Shown piece by piece: positions 1 to 12,272 of a stretch of DNA of 64,000 nucleotides. Where the stretch lies: positions 434,001 to 498,000 of the forward strand of contig JAWWNJ010000049.1 of assembly GCA_037176885.1 (NCBI GenBank), written 5' to 3'. The position numbers were made by a program, and so were the translations under genes. Source of the stretch: Favolaschia claudopus (lineage: Eukaryota > Basidiomycota > Agaricomycetes > Agaricales > Mycenaceae). The stretch's first letter is position 1. Every line of letters begins with the position of its first letter. The notes below the pieces were generated by a model that searched no databases, had not been told where the DNA came from, and worked only from the letters and a program-made list of their open reading frames with translations.

Positions 1-430
1 CATCCGAAGCCTCACTTTCAGCTTCGGCCAAGATGCGGGGAGACGGAATCTGCGGAAACGGGGATTCAAGTGGAGCGGACTTGAGGTTTTTTTTGGGTGG
101 TGGCCTGGGCTTGTCGGATTTGCGACGCTTGGCTTTGATTTGCGCACTTAGAAAGGTTTGTTCCTCATCTGTTCCTTGTAGTAAGAAATTCGGGGCTAAC
201 CGCTTTTCTGCCATTTGGATTCGCCTCTTTTCCCGAATTACGTCCGCACTGGGATGAAGCATTAATATAGAAGTGTCAATACGACTTGGATTTACTTCTT
301 CTGATAATAAGTTGCGGAGGCTACTCTTTGGGCGTGGGCTGCAACAGTGAATATGATATTACTTACATTTGACATGCAGGAGCAAACCAGAATACCTTGG
401 GTCCTTCGCTATTTTTCTTCTAGGCGCCAT
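1..430 (-). CDS. Hypothetical basic protein, N-terminal part (runs off left edge)
   Basis: Minus-strand gene whose 5' end lies in the window. Exon 1 is 396-430 (ATG at 430-428). A 57-nt GT..AG intron (339-395) follows, and exon 2 runs from 338 to the edge with no stop. The 124 visible codons keep one frame across the splice. The product starts MAPRRKIAK, then has a charged helical stretch rich in Arg, Lys and Glu (residues about 45-85) and a proline-rich, lysine-rich segment (about 85-110). I do not recognise the family. Composition suggests a nuclear or nucleic-acid-associated protein, but that is only inference. The intron donor GTATTC is weak, so the first exon is the least certain part. 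Confidence 0.5.
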
Positions 431-1961
431 CGTCGTTGTTGTGATGGTAAGAAAAGAGGTCTGGGGTGGCTATGTTGATGCGAAGTGGGATTCAGAAGGC
501 TCGATCGCAAACCTTTCACGGTGTGGCGATTAATGCGTCTCGCAGCTCGAAGAGCAAGAGGAGAGCGATCTATGTACGAGATATACAACCTGTAGCTCCA
601 TTCTAGAGCAAAATCAGACAGCATGTTTGGCGGTCTAACCGGAAGGAACTCACAATTTCTCGATTTTCTTCGGTACCAGGTGTATTGTGAGTCTTGGTAA
701 ACCTGCAGCGACTCAGAATCATACATCCAAACAGCTTCAAACGTGAATTATTCGTACCCTTGAACTGTATCAAGCATACTTGCAAGAAAAGCGTTCGGCG
801 CACATATGTCACACTGTGACAGTTCGCGCCTCCTGCCTTAACGGACTAATCACCCTCAGGTCGCGGTGGCTGTTTCCCATTCTGTGCTATACGGTAAGAC
901 TTCGGCTCATCCGGGATGCCGAGTTAGCACATACAGGACCTCAAAATGCAATACTTACATAGGTGACATTGCTGGAGGCGGCGGGACAACATCGACTGTT
1001 AATGAACATAGAAAAGCACTAAACGTTCAAGCTAATCACCCACAGTATGGATTTCTTGCATAAACGAGTTCGAATATACCTTTTACACGTCACATCTTAT
1101 TCTTGAGGCGAATCTGGCTTGGTTCAGAGAGATATAAAAATGGCATTTATATTGGTTCTCACCTCGGCAACCGTTTTGCAAATCGTTGAGAGGAAGTAAG
1201 CGAGATTCTTTGAGGCCATAAAATTTTAACCCGGTATCGGTTCTCAGGACATCAGTCCCAGCTGATTTGGAAAAACTTTTGAAATTTGTTTCGTTGCACT
1301 GAAAGACGCAAATTTCCACCCAAGGACGACCACTGTCTGAACGAGTAAATGCGGTGTTCCATATACCTTGTGTGTTCAAAGGTGAGACACAGTAAGTAGA
1401 TCATTGAAAACTCTGATTTCACCGGGTGAATCGAGTTTCACAGCCCTGTATAACATGTTAGCGTGCTGCGTGCCGCAGATGTTAGTTTCTTGAACAGTGT
1501 TGAGAACGACAACTCGTGCCTCCCTCCACGAGTACTTGCAGTCTTCGATGGAAGTTCTGAGTTTCAAAGTAGTCAGAGTCCCTAAAAAATCAAAAACTCA
1601 TGCTTTACCTGTCCCTTTCAGTTCGAGAGACCCGCATAACATGTTCGCAACCCAGATTGTTGGATTCTCCCCGGCGTCGACGATGGAAAGCCCGTTTCGA
1701 TTGAGCCAGGACCTAGAGGTAATCTTTTTTCACAGAACATCTTGAGAGTCTATTACATACCAAAGAAAAATTAGGCTAGCCCCTTCATCGGCCGTGGTTG
1801 AGCCAGAGGGAAGTTTTCGGGGATTCGTCGAATGACCCGGGACCGCCGGCCCGACACTCCGGAGTTGGTCGACATCTCAAAATGAGTGCACCATTGCTCA
1901 GCGTTGTTCTTTTACGCGTATTAGACGGCAGGTATGATAGCCCCTTATCAAACGAGTACCT
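431..1961. other. Gene-poor stretch
   Basis: No confident gene. Minus-strand open frames at 1376-1567 and 1083-1379 overlap in different frames and faintly resemble a basidiomycete F-box region (a patch reading LYRAVKLDSPGEIRVF). They cannot be joined by a clean intron, so they are at most a decayed fragment. The rest shows no structure I can support. Confidence 0.4.
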
Positions 1962-2261
1962 CAGTATGCGCCACATATCGCCAAGGAGAGAGGAAACCGA
2001 GTAAGCAGTTGTTCCTCATCGTTTGCGGTGTGGATGCTGAAAACACTCTCAGGGTGGTGATATACGGCCGAAATTCAAAATATCTGAGAGTAGTATGAGT
2101 TATTAAGAGTCCAGTATCCGCCCCATAGCGACAAGGAGAGAAGAAACCGAGTAAGCAGTTGTTCCTCATCGTTTTGCGGTGTGCATGCTGACAACACTTT
2201 CAGGGTGGTGATACACGGCGCAAAGTCGAGATTGCCGGATGTAGAGTGAGTAGTATGTCGA
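1962..2261. repeat. Imperfect tandem duplication, 150-bp period
   Basis: The unit starting CAGTATGCGCC at 1962 recurs at 2112 (CAGTATCCGCC). Both units share the block around AAACCGAGTAAGCAGTTG followed by TTCCTCATCG, and then a CAGGGTGGTGATA block. The second unit fades out after about 2225. No open frame runs through both units. Confidence 0.75.
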
Positions 2262-2755
2262 TTATTCGAGTAGAACGAGTTAAGCGGTGTACTCTCGAAG
2301 TAGGAAGAACACAAACGAGTGTTCCTGTCAAGGAGGTCGGAGAATGAGGCAAAGTCCATTATGCCGTAAGTATCAATTGATCCGCTCCCACATTCTCTTT
2401 TTTCGTGTCTACGTTCACCTCCACATTCAGCTCGCATCTCCACAGTGCGCTTCTGCGACTACACTTGACAACGGGACGAATTTGCAGCTATCTGGTCTCC
2501 GGTGGCTTGGACTGCTTGCCTACTCTACTTGTACACTTCCAACTTTCTTGCTTGACTTTGCTCGTCTCATCGCAATCTGGTCATTATGAATTGAGCGCAG
2601 AGGAATCAGTACCTGTTCAGCCCTCCACATTAACTCAACGGTAACTTCGTTTCGCTCCTGGTTTCGCTTTGTCGACAACCGCATGGCTGCAGTGCCCCCA
2701 TTTGGACGTCCGGCAAATTTTGATGCTTTGATTTCGCGCTTTGCTCTCTCCCACC

Positions 2756-3668
2756 ATGAGCTTCGATATGAGCGACCCCGCCCAACGGGCGATTGCCAAC
2801 GACCGCTTTCGCGCTGGGATTGGTCCGACTCTGGGCCCTCAGCTCCTGACTAGGGAACGGCGCAACCGCAGAGCAGGTATGTATTGACATTCTCGTTGAC
2901 TGTATTATGAGTCTGACTCGTTGCAGAGAGATTCACGAAGGAACGCTTGGAACGAGAGGCGCAAGACCCCGTCGCAGCGGCCAAGACAGAGAAAGAAAAC
3001 CGCGATAAATACATTCGTAAGTTTGTTCTGTCTTTTTTGCCTGATTGTCGAAACCTCGCACCATCATAGAATACATCGAAGAACTGAGGATTCGCCCCAG
3101 TCTCCCAGCGCGCCCGAAACCAACCGCGGTCAGCCTCGCTCGCGAAAATCTCCAACGTAGCACACGCCCATCAAACCCGTTTCGCAAGATTCCACGCTCC
3201 AAACCGCCGACTTTCGTACCCTACCCATCGCCGCGCGCGAAATCCGACCTCGTCAAACCCGACCTCCACGCCCGCAAGTATCCCTCGTTTGTCGACCGAA
3301 TGAACGAGCTTCTTGGCAGGGATCCGCTCGCTCTGGCTCGCCACGAAGCCAAGAGAAGGGAGATCAAAGAGCGGGCGTATGCGGAACAGGAACGGGCCAA
3401 AATAGAGAACGCAAGGTATCGCGTTATGGCCCAGATTCTGGAGGAGGGAGAGGGGAAGCGCAGCACGGAGAAGAAGGAAGTTGGACCTGCCCCGGTCGGT
3501 TTTCATTTCATCCAGGAAGGGTACGTTCGCCATAAACTGGTTTCTCATTCAATCCAAATGACACTTTTCATTACAAGGGAGAACGTTTTGCTCGCTCCAA
3601 TTGACGAGAACGCCGACTCTGGGATGCTTTTCGGCCGGGCGGATGAAATCCGGGTAGTCCACAATTAA
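2756..3668 (+). CDS. Hypothetical Arg/Glu-rich protein, 250 aa, four exons
   Basis: ATG in good context (CCACCATGA) at 2756. Exons are 2756-2876, 2927-3016, 3070-3520 and 3578-3668, with introns of 50, 53 and 57 nt that all have GT..AG ends. The frame is kept to TAA at 3666-3668. The protein has a basic N-terminal third, a proline-rich middle (about residues 75-120) and a strongly helical, charged segment rich in Arg, Lys and Glu (about 145-200) that could form a coiled coil. The last intron is a multiple of three and free of stops, so a retained-intron isoform is possible. Family not recognised. It lies just upstream of a KDZ remnant and may be part of the same old element, or an unrelated host gene. 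Confidence 0.6.
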
Positions 3669-3887
3669 TCGCACCGCTCATGTCGCCAAACAAAATATAT
3701 TTACTATTTTCTTCTACTTATTGAAAGATACCTGAGTGCGGTATAAAATGACCGACGACCTTCGCAAAATCCAAACGCCCAAACCCCCGCTAATCATGGG
3801 CAATTTTCCCCCGCTCAACCCCACACAACCTGAAATGTCGGTTTTTTTTGGCCCAAATCTGATGGAAACTGAGATCAGCGCAGACCT

Positions 3888-4728
3888 ATGCTTCCAATCG
3901 TTAGTGCTTGGGAGATCGAAGCCGCGTGGGCAGCAATGTCAATCACATCGGTTACGGAGATGGGTAGGGGATATCGGCGCGATACTCTTGATGACTATGG
4001 TGGTGGTTGGCGCTGGCAATACGAGAACCGGGGGGCACGTCGTCGTCGTGTGTTGGCGGAGCGGAAGGAACAAAAGAGAAAGGCGAGGGCACGTACCTGA
4101 GAACATTGCCCACTATAGTTTCCTGCTTTCGTAACCATCGAAGTGTTCGTCCAAGCGAGCAATTACCAAAGATGTCTTCTTATCTCGTAAACATTGTCAG
4201 TTGACTGAGTTCGGGGATAAATGCACCTTAAAAAGTGGCAGATGCATGGTCCAAGAGATTATACCCGAACCCACCGATTGCAGCATCGCATGGCGACCCA
4301 CTCCCTCCCCGAATCGTCGGTTTACGCCCATGCGTGAGTATCCCAATTTTGCGGCGCCAACGTAGCCTCTGACCTGGACGCAAGCGACGATATATTCATC
4401 CGTCGGTATCGGCAACGGGAAAGCATTCGGGAGCGAGTCCGGATCCTCGAGAGAATGATCCAGAGCCGTATTCATAGGTGCCTGGCAATTCGTTCCTTAC
4501 TTCTTGATTGCTTGTCGACTAACACAGATTAGAGCATTGCGCGAGGAAACCGGCCTCTCCACAAGGGCGAGGTTCCAACGAGACTTGCGGAAGTGGCGGA
4601 ACCAACTCAGAGAGCTCAACCTGATGCTCGAGGGGATGACTTTGATTTGTTCGTATGACGCTTGTTGCCAGTATGCCCGTACTTTGCTTGCTCGGGATGG
4701 TGGGGATGACGACGAAGAGTTTATGGAG
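3888..4728 (+). pseudogene. KDZ transposase remnant (C-terminal half)
   Basis: The exon at 3888-4092 encodes a peptide with EMGRGYRRDTLDDY, matching the conserved EMGPG.RRDTLDDH block that follows the catalytic Glu of KDZ transposases. Two more exon-like pieces follow, 4366-4477 and 4533-4728, joined by a 55-nt intron. They encode the charged C-terminal region typical of the family, with an LRKWRNQLRELN helix and an acidic tail patch. The N-terminal zinc cluster and both catalytic Asp blocks are absent upstream, and a stop lies just before 3888, so this is a decayed copy. It looks closer to KDZ2 than to KDZ1 of this window. Exact ends are uncertain. Confidence 0.6.
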
Positions 4729-4931
4729 GTAATTGTGTATGAGGGATAGTAGGGGATAGTGGAAGAATTGATCGATTGCCTTTTTGAGTACTCCGGCTTC
4801 GGGTAACAGGTCAGCCGCCCAGTCTGGGCCAGCCGACACTGCCACATCATCTCATCACAAACCCGATCTTCTCTTCCACCTGATTCTCTCTTCGCTTTTA
4901 TTCATGTTTTCCTCGACGCTTGCTGACCTCC

Positions 4932-6136
4932 ATGATACCACTACTTCCAAAATCTTGTCTTCGTAAAATCGTCAGCATATTGAGCCCGAGCGCGCAGGCA
5001 ACCACGGCGCTGGTGTCTCGGCGATTCGCCTCCATCTCCAGACGCGAGCTGTATCGCGACGTGGAATTGGACGACCTCCAAACACGACTATTCTTCGCTT
5101 CTCTCTTGTCGAATCGGAATCTGGGGTTTTTCGTACGTGAGCTGCTACTTCATTCTCTGACAATTCTGACCCGATATTCCAGGTGCATAAACTCACTCTT
5201 GCCGGCACTACATACTCATGCCGCAAAGAGCTTGCGGAGGAAGCTTTTTCTACGCTCTTCAATCTTTGGTCTCTTAGTATCTTCCACCCGGTCAATTTTC
5301 TGCCCCTGCCCCACTTTCCCGGCCACCTACGGGACTTTCTGTACGCGCCGTCTGCCGACGATCAAGTTCTGCAATTCCTGCTCTCACAGCCGTCCATCGA
5401 GTCGGCTTTGTTCGGGGACCTAGGCTTGGTCCATTGCGATTCCACCCTCCTCCCTCGTCTCAGGGATGTCTCGGCTCCTCCTGAAGATCTCCTGAATCTC
5501 GTCCCGTCGCGTCCTGTTGAACAGGTCGGTTTTCTGTACCATCGCGGGGACGAGGAGCGGCGACCGATAATCTCGCTCGAGTTTTTAAAATCCTCAATGG
5601 TTCCTATCGTCGTTCTTGAATTGCAAATTTCTCAGGTAATCTTCGGCTCTTTCTTTTTGTTGTGTGTCAACAAATGACTGACATTTAATCCAGTTGCTCG
5701 CTGCGGCCAACGCAACACCGGGGCTTCCGGATCTATTGCCCGAGGTGAAGCTCCTTATCGTCTACCAGGACAAGACTTGGGGGACAGCTTGCATTCCGGC
5801 GGTGAGTTCGAGTTTTCTCTGTGTTTGATAATCCACTCTGATTATGCACGATTTCAATTCCAGGAGAATTTTGGGGAATGCGTGAACGAGTTGATCGTGG
5901 GCATCAACACCATGCCCACAATCCGCCATCTTGTCATCGCCTCAACCTACGGTGGTGTACAGGCTGCTTTGATTCGTCGTAAATTTGTTCGCCGCTGTTC
6001 AGTTGACCTAGATTATTTTGTAATAGGTACTGCAGATTCCATGTTGTACTGGGCTGGTTTGTCTAATGATGCTACTCACATTTCTGAGCCTCTTGACGCC
6101 TCGTGTTTACGCCATATCCATAGTGTCGAGTACTAA
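4932..6136 (+). CDS. F-box-like protein, 344 aa, four exons
   Basis: Exons are 4932-5132, 5183-5635, 5694-5801 and 5864-6136, all phase 0 with GT..AG introns of 50-62 nt; stop TAA at 6134. The N-terminal ~50 residues (LPKSCLRKIVSIL, then ALVSRRFASISRRELYRDVELDD) fit the compact F-box found in expanded agaricomycete families, which would link it to SKP1 and the SCF ubiquitin ligase. The remainder is leucine-rich and looks like a degenerate LRR-type substrate-binding region, with no clear repeat spacing. An upstream out-of-frame ATG lies at 4903. The gene is on the same strand as KDZ1 and about 0.5 kb upstream of the next gene. The F-box assignment rests on pattern and composition only. Confidence 0.65.
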
Positions 6137-6669
6137 ATTCATTGATTATTTTTTGTCCTGCAAAATATTCGCAAGATAATGTTGATTGGCAACATATTCT
6201 TCCACAATATCTGTCTACTGTTTCCCCTGTGCAAATGTACATGTTTTCTTGATCCAGATACAACTTATTTGACAACGCCGGAAGAGCTCTTTGAAGTTAC
6301 TGACCCAGCGCCTATTCGGCGCTTATTGAGGTAATCAAGATTTGTCGAGGCTAGCCGAGATGCCGCTTTGGGCGCAGTGATGAGGGGGTTGTTTGTCATC
6401 GCCATTGCTTCCACTTTCGTCTTTACTCCCCTCCACCTCTGAATCTCTTTCTTCGGCGTTCTCCTTGGGCAACCGTCACATCCCCCTCCCGCCGGGTCCA
6501 GCGCTTCCTCTCTTACTTCTCCAAGCGTTTTACGCTGGGTAGGAGCCTCCTTGGCTTGATCTCCGATAATCGTCCCCATGTGATACCGCATGGCGGAATT
6601 TTCTATCCTATCCGCCATCTCTCGGTGATTCATCAAGATCTGCCTTGGCGCTCTTCCTTTCTCGCTTTC

Positions 6670-7262
6670 ATGCCTCCGCGTCGTCGTACGGTTTCTTACT
6701 GAGAAGTTTCTAATTGACTGACCTTTTTCTCTCGTTTTCCAGGTCTTCGTACTCTGCGTGTCAATCCCCCCACTCGGTCGTCTCAGCGGCCGCAAACCCG
6801 CGATCGTCGTGGTCGTCGCGCGCCGGGACCGCCGATTTCTCGTTTGGGGCGCCCATTCGGTGTCTCTCAAGGTGTGTGGTTTCTGACATTGATTGTCGTA
6901 TGATTGCTGATACATTCTTTCAAATTGTAGCCGACGTCGCCTACGATGCAGCGGCGTGGGCTGCCTTGGATTCCTGGTCGGCTGCGTCGTTCTCGAACAC
7001 GTCGGCCTCGTCTGTCGCGTCTGCCGCGTCGACTTCGTCTGTCGCGCCTTCCGCGTCGACTTCTTGGGGTGGAGGATGGGACGTGGATGGTCCGGTGGGG
7101 TGGGGGTCCGTGTCGCCCACAGCTAGCGGTTCGTCATCGCCCGCCTGGGGCGGTGGAGGCGGGTGGGGTCCGGCGGCTTGGGGCAGCGACTCTGCCTCTG
7201 ACTCGTGGGGCGTTTCTGCCTCTGCCTACTGGGGCGGCGGCTCTGCCTCGGGAAACAGCTGA
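6670..7262 (+). CDS. Small Arg-rich / Trp-Ser-Gly-rich protein, 158 aa
   Basis: Three exons, 6670-6685, 6743-6871 and 6931-7262, with introns of 57 and 59 nt; the frame is intact to TGA at 7260. The N-terminal ~55 residues are very basic with RGR and RRG patches (RGG-like, plausibly RNA- or DNA-binding). The C-terminal ~100 residues are low complexity, with repeated Ser/Ala and SWGGG or WGGG blocks. The stop lies only 105 bp before the start codon of KDZ1 on the same strand, so it could be an accessory gene of that element or share its regulation (inference). Family not recognised. The 16-nt first exon is short but gives the only ATG that keeps the frame. A minus-strand open frame covering 6265-6915 is judged a shadow. 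Confidence 0.6.
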
Positions 7263-7367
7263 TAGATTGATGTAGGATCACGCGTCAATTTGTAAGGGCA
7301 TCGCCCTGTTTCCATACGCAACAAGTTGTTTCCCCCTCCTTCTTTTGTCTGCTCCCAACCAACGCCT

Positions 7368-10300
7368 ATGGCACGAAAGAAGAAAATCGGAAGCTTTCAA
7401 ACCACCGTCGCCTCCGACAGCGACAGCGACAGCGACGGGGAGCACGATGACCTACCCCGCGCCCGCGAAGAAGGTCTATTTCATCGCGCGATTCGTACCG
7501 ACGCACACGGGCAGACCGTTGTTGCCACGTCTCAGGTAGCTGTCGCCGCCTCCCCTTCCAAAAGACGACCGCGGGAACGGGATCTGTTGAGGCCTGACGA
7601 CCATGATTTCTCGTCGCCGATGGAGCTGGATATGGGGGATGAGGGCGTACCTTCAGCAGCATTTCCGTTTGCTGGCGAAGAGTCCTTCGCTTTCGACGAG
7701 GGACATCCAGTGGACCCACCGCGAAGAAAGCAACGCGAATCGGTACGTTTTTCTTTTTCTTTTTCTGTTTTCAAATTTTGAAAAGAATGGCACCGTCTAG
7801 GACCGTCCCATGGCGCAATGGCTTCGTGATCGGCGTATGCGCTATCTGGACGAGTTACTGCGCCTTGAGGGGCGTGGAGACCATCGTTATCAGACTAAGT
7901 GTGCTGGTTGTACGAGAGCAGCGGAGGAAGCCGTGTTCCGCTGCAAAGACTGTTTCACGGACGCCTTGTTTTGCAAGTCTTGTTTGGTGTTGGAACATAA
8001 AGACAATCCACTGCACCGTATTGAGGTATTTTGTCGAGTCCTCGCGTTATCAAATCTTCTAAAGTATCCACACAGATTTGGAGGGAGGATGAGTTCTTCG
8101 AGCCGGTGACCCTGAAGTCTCTGGGACTTCGAATTCAGTTGGGCCACGGGAGGAATGGGGTTTGTCCGGGAACTTTGCTGAAACGAGCTAAGGCGGCGGA
8201 GGAGGACGCGAGGAGGGCCGCCATAGAAGAGACAGGTGCGGCTGAGGATGAATCGGGGGTGGCTGGAGAAGGGGAATGCGAGGAGCCGGCGGTCGCGGCG
8301 GTGGGAAAGCATCCGCGCGACGATTTTTGCATCGTTGACTCGAACGGGGTGCACGAGGTCGGGCTTGATTTCTGCTCCTGCGCGTCGGCCGAGGATCACG
8401 ACATCCAACTCGTGCGCGCTCGGCTATACCCCGCGACAACCACCAACCCCGCCACGGCTGCGACGTTCCGCGTGCTGCGGGACTTCCACTTACTATCGCT
8501 GGAAGCGAAATGCTCTGCTCATCATTTCTACAACAAACTCGCGCGGCAAACGAACAATAACGGTGTTTTTCAGCCACGGGTAAGTAATTCATGCTCGCTG
8601 CATCGGCTTCGACCTGATTCAATATCAGACACGCTATAACGAGTTTCTCAGAATCGCACGTCAATGGCGGAACTTGGAGATGTACAAGCGTGCGGGACGG
8701 GCTCACGCTGTCGACGGGATCGCGGGGACTCGCGCTGGCGAGTGCGCGCTGCTGTGTCCCGCTTGTCCCCAGCCGGGGAAGAACCTCCCCCTGGATGGCT
8801 CGTGGATGAACGTACCGCGAGAACAGCGCTTCATTTATGCGTTGTATCTGGCGCTGGACGCGAATTTTCGCATGAAACGGAAGGATGTGTCGAGTGAGGT
8901 CGATGATCCATCGCTGGGCGATGGTATCGCGTTCTTTGGGAAGGTTGGGGAGTATATGGAGCACCTGGATAAGAATTGGGGGCTTGAGCAGGAGGTACGC
9001 TCGTTACGCTTTTACTTGAAATTGATATATATTAATACTTTTGCAGAAAAGTACCTGTGTCGCTCACGATGCTGTTGACGAGCCGAATAGGGAGTCGTAT
9101 GGAACGGCGTCGTCAGGCATCGGGACGGTCGATTGTGCGCGGCATAACATGAAACGCCCGAACGGCGTAGGAGATCTTCAGAAGGGTGAAAGGTATGGTC
9201 GTCTTTTTTCAAGTTCTTTCTTATCTTTCTTACGGTATCGGCAGGTATATTAATATGGACTATTTGTTGTGGAAGAGTCTTCAATATTACGACGCCATTC
9301 TACTTCTATTCATTTCCTACGATATCGTGTGTCAATGGTTCAAGAACGTCTGGGTCCGGCTCAGCAAATACAGTCCTGAGCTACAGCAGCGCGGTCTGCG
9401 GCGCTTCTACACCTGGCTCATACCCAAGTTCCACCTCCCCGCACATATCGAAGACTGCAACGTCTTATTCTCCTTCAACCTCACTCCGTTCGTTGGCCAA
9501 ACAGACGGAGAGGCGCCGGAGAGAGGTTGGTCTCATATCAACGGTTTCGCGACGAGCACGAAGGAGATGGGACCGGGCGCACGGCGCGATACGCTTGACG
9601 ACGCCTTCAACGATTGGAACCACAAAAAGATAATCGCTCTCGGCAAGTCGCTGCTCGAGAAGATACAGAAGGCGGTCCCGAATATGACATCGCATCGCTT
9701 GGCATTGCTGGAAGCGGAGGCAGCGCTGCTGGAGGAGGTTGTGACGCAGTGGAGGGCGGAGATGGAGTCATGGGAGCTGGACGCGTCGAAGCCAAACCCA
9801 TTCAAGCTGACGGAGAAGCATGAGGGCATGGCTGCGATTCGCCTGAGGCTGGCGTCGGAGGTTGCAAGACAGGACGTCGAGAATGACGTCGACGATGTGC
9901 GAGGCGATCTCCATGCCCATGAGATGATTCACATGGGTATGCAGTTGGAGGCTCAGCAACGACAGCTAGCTTTCGATGCTGGTCTTCTCAAAACACACGC
10001 CACGGATCGCCAGAAGACTGGGCTAGTCGAGCGATCCAACAAGCTGGGGCGGAAGATAGCGGAGTGGCTGAAAATCCGCGAGTCTTTCACGCCAGACGTC
10101 TCTTCGATTCGAGCGGCGGACGATGCAGCTCGTACGCAATCGGCCCGCCTACAACCTACCCCCGCCTTGCCCACCCCCAGCATCAAGCTGTGGCTGCCCT
10201 CCGCGCTCACGACCCGGCCACAGACTGCGGTGAAGGAGACTCACGCACACTACGAGTTTGAGCTGCGCGTGGGGCAGGCGCATGCGGCGCTGGAAGAACT

Positions 10301-11135
10301 GCGACGGCTCTTGCTTGTCCGTACCGCACAATACCAATACAAGAATGAATTCCAGCGCGGCGTCGCCGCTAACACCCGTGGCAAGACCGCCATTGCCAGC
10401 ACCGACGAGCAGATCCGCCGAGCCGCTGCAGAGTACCGTGTTGCGCGACAGGCCTTGGAGCGCTTGGGGCCGCTTTTGAAGGAGACCGTCTGGCAGCAGC
10501 AGCTTCGGGTGCTCATGCCCGACGACGTTCGCCCGCGACCACGCGCCACCTTCAGTGATCCGCAGCGCAAGGCCGGGTACAAGAGGAAACGGGGGCAGAC
10601 GAGAGAGCAGTTTGCGGAGGAGAAACAGAGAAGAGAGGCCGACGCACGTCCGGCGTCATGGATCTGGCTTTCACAGCTGTCGGAGAATGAGGAGTCGCAA
10701 GGTGGAATGGTGGAGGCATTGCGGGTCGAGTGGGCAAAGACGCGAGCCCGTGCGCATAGGTGGACGGAGGAGGTGGATCTGCTAGAAGAGGAGATGCGTC
10801 GCGTTCTTCAGTTCCTCGAATGGAAGGCCGGATGGTGGACAGGGCTGGTGGGACAGCGTGAAGCTGTGGTTTCAGATGCTGTATTGAATGAGGGATTCAC
10901 CGCTTACGCGCGGCGCCAATCCCGCACACAGCTGGACTTGCGAGCCCGTTTCCAAGCGAATTGGCGCGACGTCCCCGCCTATATCCAGATGGGCCGAGAC
11001 AGCGTCTCAGCGATCCCGGAGGAGGAGGAGGACGGCGGGGAGGACGAAGAAGACGAGAATGACGACGCTCCGGTACCGGAGGCTCCACGAGACGACTACC
11101 TGGGAGCGTCACTAGTCGACGAGTCGCTCGCGTAG
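7368..11135 (+). CDS. CxC2-type KDZ transposase (KDZ1), about 1,168 aa, apparently intact
   Basis: Six exons: 7368-7742, 7801-8025, 8076-8579, 8629-8994, 9047-9192 and 9245-11135. All introns are GT..AG, 49-58 nt, and the frame is continuous to TAG at 11133. An acidic, basic-tailed N-terminus is followed by a cysteine cluster (residues ~160-195: CAGC, then C..C, then FCKSC and H) of the CxC2 type that accompanies KDZ transposases. The RNase-H-like core shows all three expected acidic positions: LALDANF (~445), SYDIVCQW (~565) and TDGEAPERGW (~628-631). After these comes EMGPGARRDTLDD. The C-terminus is a long charged helical region ending in an acidic tail. Such enzymes cut and paste KDZ elements, which are reported to make 8-bp target duplications. 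I could not locate its terminal inverted repeats. Confidence 0.92.
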
Positions 11136-12272
11136 TAAATGGACTATTTTGGACTTTTCAAAGCGAAAACTGCCGCGACGCATTTGTATTTCTACCTACG
11201 ATGTACAGGACGTATTATACCGTATTTCTACTCATTTTCTGCGTTTTTTCTGACCCGTTTTCGTCCACGCTGAGACCGACGGCGACGAGGCACCTTTGCT
11301 CGCTGTCTGCCCAATTTGGGACGCTTATGTCATACATCCGAAAAGGGCAAGACCTCTCCTCGTCGTTGCCCACAACCAGCTCGGACGCTTGCTCGCCGTG
11401 CCTTGTACTCATCAGCGTAAGCGGCAGTGGCTGTCATTTCCATATCAAGGTGCCTCTCATTAGAGGCTTTATTACAAAACATATTGACCTCTCATTAGAG
11501 GTCGTATTATAAAACACCGCCAGTATCTGGTGGAAACACTGGCAATTCCTCGCACCTTCCAGTCCACTTCACATTACCTGAATACCTCGCACACGCATCA
11601 CACACACGACGCGGTTGCGGCAGCGAATATGCTGTATCCTCTCACAGCAGTGTGGCGAAAATCGGTTTGTTCAATTTGACAATTTCCACAAGGTAATCCG
11701 AGTTTTCTCTTTCTCAGTCTGGTCCCAGACCGGGCCGACGATCGTCTTCAAAGTTCAAGACATTATGCATTATGCATTATGTTCTCCAGATACAACTTGC
11801 ATTCGTATTTGATCCGCTCACGACCCAATAGAAATATTAAATCATGTCAACAGCAAAGATTCCCACGGTTCAATTTCCTTGTTCGAGTTGAACGCAAATG
11901 ACAAGGCGTGATATTTTCGCACGATTCCAAATTATACAGCTAGCGAAGATTGAATCTAATCTCTCTGAAGTCTCATGTGCGTATTCCGTGCACTGGAAAA
12001 AAGTCTCGAACGGGAAAATGGCGAGCACAAGTTCATTTATTGATTCGTGCGAGCGATCTATGTCTTCGCCTCTCCAGAATCTTCCAGACGAGTCTCCTCT
12101 AACCGGAACAGAGAGACGGAATACTATGATCCGGACCAGTGCACTCACAAGCGGCTTATAATTACATGGAAATATCGATCGAGAAGCATCTATCAATGGC
12201 GGCGAACGCAACAGTGAAATCGAAATGAAATGGACCTGGGGATGAAAGTCACTAGGCAAGATGATACGCATT
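11136..12272. other. Gene-free 3' flank of KDZ1 with a 35-bp direct repeat
   Basis: No gene recognised. At 11453 and 11488 a ~35-bp unit occurs twice in tandem. Each copy contains CCTCTCATTAGAGG, which can fold as a hairpin, followed by a T/A-rich TATTAYAAAACA block. A triplicated CATTATG run lies near 11764. Any KDZ1 right end should lie in this stretch but could not be fixed by eye. Confidence 0.5.

Noticed and set aside
1083..1567. Two minus-strand frames with an F-box-like patch
   Set aside because: They overlap in different frames with no usable intron and could not be joined into a gene; left as a possible decayed trace only.
6265..6915. Long minus-strand open frame of 216 codons
   Set aside because: It lies antisense to the well-supported spliced gene at 6670-7262 and its leader, has no family features, and is explained by the codon composition of the other strand.
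10258..11115. Many overlapping open frames on both strands within the last KDZ1 exon
   Set aside because: These are shadow frames of a GC-rich coding exon; only the KDZ1 frame has conserved blocks.
11760..11782. CATTATG triplet repeat
   Set aside because: Too short to be more than local slippage.
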